This document shows, piece after piece, positions 4,693 to 7,843 of a stretch of 7,843 nt of DNA. This DNA is from an uncultured Selenomonas sp. (GTDB lineage: Bacteria > Bacillota > Negativicutes > Selenomonadales > Selenomonadaceae). A model generated the notes under the pieces. That model searched no databases, was not told the DNA's origin, and saw nothing but the letters and a program-made list of their open reading frames with translations. The number at the start of each line of letters is the position of its first letter. Positions within the stretch are counted from its first letter, which is position 1. Position numbers and translations under genes: made by a program. The stretch covers positions 1 to 7,843 of the forward strand of contig CAJPRR010000106.1 of the NCBI GenBank assembly GCA_905373085.1. The letters are read 5' to 3'.

Positions 4693-6090
4693 GTGAAAAA
4701 ATACGATGTCGCCATTGTGGGCGCGGGTCCGGCGGGCGTTTTCGCGGCGTATGAGCTGGCGGAGAAGAAGCCCGGCCTTTCCATCGTCGTCTTAGAGAGC
4801 GGCAACGACATATATCATCGCTGCTGTCCGATTGCGGCGGGCAAGGTCAAGAGCTGCATCGGCTGCAAGCCTTGCAGCATCATGCGCGGTTTCGGCGGCG
4901 CAGGCGCCTTTTCCGACGGCAAGTACAACTTCACGACGCAGTTCGGCGGCTGGCTCGGCGAATATATCAGTTCCGCCGAGGTCATGCGTCTCATCGAGTA
5001 CGTCGATGCGATCAACATGCGCCACGGCGCTCCCGCGAAGGTGTTCAGCACGAAGGGCAGCCGCATCGGCAAGCTCGCCTTGGAGCATGACCTGCATCTC
5101 TTGGAAGCGAGCGTGCGCCACCTCGGCACGGAAAACAACTTGAAGATGCTCGAAAAGACTTACGAGTACATGAAGGATCGTGTCGAGTTCCGCTTCCATG
5201 AGCCCGTCAGGAACATCCTCTCCGACGGCGAAGGGGAAAACGCCTTGGAACTGGAAAGCGGCGAGCGAATCGCCGCCGAGTACCTCGTCATCGCGCCGGG
5301 GCGCTCGGGCGCCGAGTGGTTTTCCGAGGAATGTCGGCGGCTGCGCGTCGAGCAGAAGAACAATCAGGTCGATGTCGGCGTGCGCGTTGAAGTGCCCGAC
5401 GAGATCTTCGACCACATCACGTCGGAGGTTTACGAGGCGAAGCTCGTCTATCGCACGAAGCGCTACGGCGATTCCGTGCGAACCTTCTGCATGAATCCGC
5501 ACGGTCATGTCGTCATGGAGAACACGGGCGGCATCATGACGGTCAACGGTCACTCGTACAGCGACCCGAAGATGCAGAGCCGCAACACGAACTTCGCGCT
5601 CCTGGTGTCGAACCACTTCACGGAGCCGTTCAACGAGCCGCACAAGTACGGCAAGAGCATCGCGTCGTTTTCCAACATGCTCGGCGGCGGCATTATCATG
5701 CAGCGCTATGGCGATCTCGTCAAGGGCAGGCGCACGAACGCGCACCGCATGAGCCACAGTTTCATGGAGCCGACGCTTCATGCGACGCCCGGCGATCTCT
5801 CGCTGATCCTGCCCAAGCGTCACCTCGACAACATCTTGGAGATGGTGCAGGCGCTCAACGCCGTCGCGCCAGGAATGACGAACGACGACACGCTGCTCTA
5901 CGGCGTCGAGGTCAAGTTCTACAGTTCGCGCATCGTGCTGTCCAATGAGCTGGAAACGCGCCTCAGGAACGTCTTTGCCGTCGGTGACGGCGCCGGCGTC
6001 ACGCGCGGCCTATCGCAGGCGGGTGCGAGCGGCGTTCATGTCGCGCGCGTCATACTTTCGCGCATGGGAGCGGGCAAGGAAAATGCTTAA
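4693..6090 (+). CDS. FAD-dependent oxidoreductase (COG2509-like)
   Basis: This 465-residue flavoprotein belongs to the uncharacterised NAD(P)/FAD-dependent dehydrogenase group; the physiological substrate is unknown. The N-terminal Rossmann fold shows the dinucleotide motif GAGPAG (10-15) and an acidic residue at E35 for the FAD ribose. A cysteine cluster follows (C44, C45, C55, C58, C61) in RCCPIAAG and CIGCKPC, running into GFGGAGAFSDGK (67-78), a stretch I associate with this group. APGRSGAEWF (201-210) and the second FAD contact GDGAGVTRGLSQA (431-443) complete the fold. No signal peptide or membrane segment is seen, so it should be cytoplasmic. I prefer the GTG at 4693 (GGAGG 7 bases upstream, reading MKKYDVAIVG) over the ATG at 4678. 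It appears monocistronic, although no terminator separates it clearly from the chemotaxis operon, whose promoter overlaps its stop codon. Confidence 0.87.
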   Translation: MKKYDVAIVGAGPAGVFAAYELAEKKPGLSIVVLESGNDIYHRCCPIAAGKVKSCIGCKPCSIMRGFGGAGAFSDGKYNFTTQFGGWLGEYISSAEVMRLIEYVDAINMRHGAPAKVFSTKGSRIGKLALEHDLHLLEASVRHLGTENNLKMLEKTYEYMKDRVEFRFHEPVRNILSDGEGENALELESGERIAAEYLVIAPGRSGAEWFSEECRRLRVEQKNNQVDVGVRVEVPDEIFDHITSEVYEAKLVYRTKRYGDSVRTFCMNPHGHVVMENTGGIMTVNGHSYSDPKMQSRNTNFALLVSNHFTEPFNEPHKYGKSIASFSNMLGGGIIMQRYGDLVKGRRTNAHRMSHSFMEPTLHATPGDLSLILPKRHLDNILEMVQALNAVAPGMTNDDTLLYGVEVKFYSSRIVLSNELETRLRNVFAVGDGAGVTRGLSQAGASGVHVARVILSRMGAGKENA

Positions 6091-6114
6091 TCTTTTAGTG
6101 ATTTTAGCCGATAG
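6088..6114 (+). promoter_or_regulatory. Sigma-28 (FliA/SigD-type) promoter for the REC-CheX operon
   Basis: TAATCTTT (6088-6095) and GCCGATAG (6107-6114), separated by exactly 11 bp, match the flagellar sigma-28 consensus TAAAGTTT-N11-GCCGATAA at 13 of 16 positions, with 7 of 8 in the -10. The -35 element includes the stop codon of the FAD gene. Transcription would start near 6120-6122. An overlapping GATAAT (6115-6120) could serve the housekeeping sigma, but it has no good -35. Confidence 0.72.
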
Positions 6115-6176
6115 GATAATATAAGGGCGTATGTTCTTTTTAAGGAAGAATATCTTATTGGGGCGGAAAGAATAGG

Positions 6177-7049
6177 GTGAGCTTAGTGAATAAGATCAAG
6201 ATCATGATTGTTGACGACTCGCGCGTCAGTCAGGCGATGCTTGAGGGCATCCTCACGAAGGCGGGGTTCGATGTTTGCGCCATAGCGAGCAATGCCGCCG
6301 AGGCCGTCGAAAAATACAAGGAAACGCGGCCGGTTGCCGTGACGATGGACATGAACCTGCCCGACGCCAACGGCATCGAGACGAGCCGCCGCATCCTCGC
6401 TTTCGATCCCGACGCCACGATCGTCATGATCAGTGCGATGAAGGATGCGAGCCTCATGACGCAGGGTCGTGAGGCGGGCATCCACGCCTTCCTGCAAAAG
6501 CCCGTGAAGCCCAACGAGATCGTCGACATACTGATCATCCTGTGCCAGAAGAAGGGAAGCGCCGTCACGATGCTGCGCGACTCCTATGTAACGACATTTG
6601 CCCAGGCGCTGCAGCGCAGTTTGTTCAGCCTGCTCGGCATGGAGAGCGAGATCGAGGTTTCCGTCGATGAAAGCGCCTACCTGACGATCAAGGGCATCGC
6701 GGTCATCATCGGACTCACGGGTTCTCCCATGGGACGCGCCGTCGTCCACATGGATGCCGATACCATGCGCCGCTTTGCTCTGCGCATGCTCGCGATGGAT
6801 GAGCATGACGACATCGAGGAGGACGAGATCAACGATTCAGTCGAGGAATCGGCGAACATCATCGTCGGCCGCGGCGTATCGAAGGTCAATGATATCTTCC
6901 GCGACAAGGAAATGCGCCTGACGCCGCCGGGGACGATCAGCGGCGCGAACATCCGCATCGCCAATCCGAAGCTTACCTCGTTCGAGGTCGTCGCGAAGAC
7001 GGAGATCGGAAACATCTGCCTGAATCTTGGATTTGCGGAGGGGGAATAA
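6177..7049 (+). CDS. Response regulator fused to a CheX/CheC-type phosphatase domain
   Basis: This is a 290-residue two-domain signalling protein. Residues about 7-125 are a CheY-like receiver, with acidic D13/D14, phospho-acceptor D58 (TMDMN), S86 at the Thr/Ser switch position and K108-P109. Residues about 135-290 are a CheX-like domain that carries the phosphatase signature D/S-x3-E-x2-N-x22-P exactly: D220, E224, N227, P250. CheC/CheX/FliY enzymes dephosphorylate CheY-P, so the protein may control its own receiver or another CheY. There is no DNA-binding domain. Two GTG starts are possible: 6177, with a GGCGG 10 bases upstream, and 6186, with an AGGGTGA closely upstream; the choice removes only three residues. 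It precedes the second CheX gene by 6 bp. The sigma-28-like promoter points to motility control. Confidence 0.9.
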   Translation: MSLVNKIKIMIVDDSRVSQAMLEGILTKAGFDVCAIASNAAEAVEKYKETRPVAVTMDMNLPDANGIETSRRILAFDPDATIVMISAMKDASLMTQGREAGIHAFLQKPVKPNEIVDILIILCQKKGSAVTMLRDSYVTTFAQALQRSLFSLLGMESEIEVSVDESAYLTIKGIAVIIGLTGSPMGRAVVHMDADTMRRFALRMLAMDEHDDIEEDEINDSVEESANIIVGRGVSKVNDIFRDKEMRLTPPGTISGANIRIANPKLTSFEVVAKTEIGNICLNLGFAEGE

Positions 7050-7055
7050 AGAAAG

Positions 7056-7520
7056 ATGGATGCAAAACTTGTCAATCCGTTTATTGACGCCTTCACCGCC
7101 GTCATGCCGCAGATCGGCTTCCCCGAGCCGAAGCGCGCCAAGGTCACGGTCAAGCAGAAGAACGCCGTGAGTCTCGGCGTTTCCGTCATCGTCGGCTTCA
7201 CGAAGCAGATTCGCGGCAACGTCGTTTACAACATGACGGAGGATACGGCGAAATTCATCGCCTCCACGATGATGATGGGCATGCCCGTCGAGAACTTCGA
7301 CGAGATGGCGCAGAGCGCGATTTCCGAGCTCAGCAATATGCTGACAGCGAACACGGCGACGCATATCGCAGGCCTCGGCTTGGAGGTCGATATCTCCACG
7401 CCGTCGCTTTCCATCGGCGAGGACTTCCAGATCAAGATCAGCAGTGATGGCTACCTTGCCGTCGATATGGATCTCGGCGGTCATATCGTCGAGCTTGATA
7501 TTTCTGTTGCGACGACTTGA
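7056..7520 (+). CDS. CheX-like chemotaxis phosphatase family protein
   Basis: This 154-residue protein is about the size of CheX and lacks a receiver. It carries S87, E91 and N94 (SAISELSN), fitting S-x3-E-x2-N, and a proline at P116, 21 residues on, close to the 22-residue spacing of the family. GLGLEVDISTPSLSIG matches the strand after the catalytic helix. The likely role is dephosphorylation of a CheY-type receiver, perhaps that of the fusion protein encoded just upstream, or heterodimerisation with its CheX domain (inference). The ATG at 7056 is 6 bp after the upstream stop, and a GGAGGGGG ribosome binding site lies inside the end of that gene about 11 bases before it, so the two are almost certainly translated from one mRNA. 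No cheA, cheW, MCP or flagellar gene is in view. Confidence 0.87.
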   Translation: MDAKLVNPFIDAFTAVMPQIGFPEPKRAKVTVKQKNAVSLGVSVIVGFTKQIRGNVVYNMTEDTAKFIASTMMMGMPVENFDEMAQSAISELSNMLTANTATHIAGLGLEVDISTPSLSIGEDFQIKISSDGYLAVDMDLGGHIVELDISVATT

Positions 7521-7523
7521 CGC

Positions 7524-7545
7524 CTGCCTTGCGTGAAAAAGGCAG
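7524..7545 (+). terminator. First terminator-like hairpin after the cheX operon
   Basis: A 7-bp stem, CTGCCTT (7524-7530) with AAGGCAG (7539-7545), has an 8-nt loop and is followed by CATTTTC. It lies only 3 bases after the stop codon and is weaker than the next hairpin. Confidence 0.5.
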
Positions 7546-7558
7546 CATTTTCATCCGG

Positions 7559-7603
7559 TGCCGCAGTTTCCCTCACGAGAGGGGATTGCGGCATCTGTTT
7601 TTT
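7559..7603 (+). terminator. Main rho-independent terminator of the cheX operon
   Basis: The outer stem TGCCGCA (7559-7565) with TGCGGCA (7587-7593) and inner stem CCCTC (7570-7574) with GAGGG (7579-7583), around an ACGA loop, are followed closely by a T6 run (7598-7603). This is a classical intrinsic terminator. Confidence 0.85.
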
Positions 7604-7614
7604 AGAGATAATGG

Positions 7615-7644
7615 TTCGCAGTGCAGGACGGAATGTGTTATAAT
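7615..7644 (+). promoter_or_regulatory. Extended -10 promoter of the SEC-C gene
   Basis: A perfect -10 TATAAT (7639-7644) is preceded by TG at 7636-7637 (TGnTATAAT). A 4/6 -35 TTCGCA (7615-7620) lies at 18 bp. Transcription should start near 7651, giving a leader of about 85 nt. Confidence 0.75.
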
Positions 7645-7698
7645 GGGAAGGACTTTTTAAAGGGTGTACTGGACATAGCCTTGGTGCGCCATGATTTT

Positions 7699-7719
7699 GC
7701 GTGACGCTTTGCGTCATGC
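7699..7719 (+). promoter_or_regulatory. Leader hairpin just before the SEC-C ribosome binding site
   Basis: GCGTGACGC (7699-7707) pairs with GCGTCATGC (7711-7719) across a TTT loop: 9 bp with one G-T pair. The Shine-Dalgarno GAGGAG (7724-7729) starts 4 bases later. No T-run follows, so it is not a terminator; it could affect translation or mRNA stability. Confidence 0.45.
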
Positions 7720-7736
7720 GTGCGAGGAGCAATGAA

Positions 7737-7843
7737 ATGACGAGAAATGATTTGTGCTGGTGCGGCAGCGGCAAGAAGTACAAGAAATGCCACATGGATT
7801 TCGATGAGCGTATTCGCTCGATGAAATTCGACATCTATCGCGG
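7737..7843 (+). CDS. SEC-C motif protein, probably methionine aminopeptidase (5' partial)
   Basis: The first 35 codons of a gene run off the window edge. The N-terminus MTRNDLCWCGSGKKYKKCH is a SEC-C zinc motif (C7, C9, C18, H19; CxCx8CH), the metal-binding module first described at the end of SecA. In Bacillota and relatives a SEC-C module at the very N-terminus, followed by a charged linker like the FDERIRSMKF seen here, is common in type I methionine aminopeptidases, which remove the initiator methionine. The catalytic domain is outside the window, so this remains an inference; small stand-alone SEC-C proteins are the alternative. The ATG at 7737 has GAGGAG at a spacing of 7. An ATG at 7732 is closed by a stop after one codon. 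Confidence 0.75.
   Translation, partial: MTRNDLCWCGSGKKYKKCHMDFDERIRSMKFDIYR

Noticed and set aside
4792..5823. 343-codon open frame on the minus strand opposite the FAD oxidoreductase gene
   Set aside because: It lacks family motifs, its translation is rich in R, H, A and V as expected for the complement of a GC-rich gene, and the plus-strand frame has clear FAD motifs.
6183..6806. 207-codon minus-strand open frame opposite the response regulator
   Set aside because: It is a His/Asp/Arg-rich shadow of the receiver domain, which carries all expected catalytic residues.
7607..7612. GATAAT as a second -10 box upstream of the SEC-C gene
   Set aside because: It lies directly behind the terminator T-run with no -35 at a suitable distance, whereas the TGnTATAAT at 7636-7644 is far better.

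Overview
The window looks like chromosome of a GC-rich, probably flagellated member of the Bacillota, most plausibly a Negativicute such as Selenomonas or a relative. This is inferred from gene types (viroplasmin-type RNase HI, REC-CheX chemotaxis genes, a COG2509-like FAD enzyme, a SEC-C protein), Shine-Dalgarno starts with frequent GTG/TTG codons, and GC-rich coding DNA separated by AT-richer gaps. No phage, transposon, CRISPR array or other clear mobile element was seen.

Layout. Positions 1-58 hold the 3' end of an unidentified plus-strand gene, followed by two hairpins (71-105, 119-141). A minus-strand tRNA-Val(CAC) with encoded CCA lies at 150-226, with its promoter at 251-279. Positions 305-422 carry a dense DnaA-box cluster: four matches to TTATNCACA and two degenerate boxes. 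It lies directly upstream of a TTG-initiated RNase HI gene (473-1177). A 24-bp hairpin at 1147-1200 overlaps the last codons of rnhA and ends the convergent minus-strand operon as well. That operon reads, from 4384 leftwards: a TauE/SafE permease, a short Ppx/GppA phosphatase, and a membrane protein with two DUF805 modules. It has a recognisable promoter at 4455-4482.

Divergent from it, a FAD-dependent oxidoreductase (4693-6090) is preceded by a near-consensus -10 box and a perfect 10+8+10 palindrome (4608-4635) that covers the -35 position. Downstream, a two-gene operon encodes a response regulator fused to a CheX/CheC-type phosphatase domain (6177-7049) and a stand-alone CheX-like protein (7056-7520). 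It is preceded by a sequence closely matching the flagellar sigma-28 promoter (TAATCTTT-N11-GCCGATAG, 6088-6114) and followed by two terminator hairpins. The window ends in the first 35 codons of a SEC-C zinc-motif protein, probably a methionine aminopeptidase, with its own extended -10 promoter.

How it fits together. The units appear to be independent housekeeping or regulatory transcription units. The observations most worth following are the DnaA-box cluster next to rnhA, since both DnaA and RNase HI control where replication starts; the sigma-28-like promoter that ties the orphan REC-CheX/CheX pair to the motility regulon; and the palindrome controlling the FAD enzyme.
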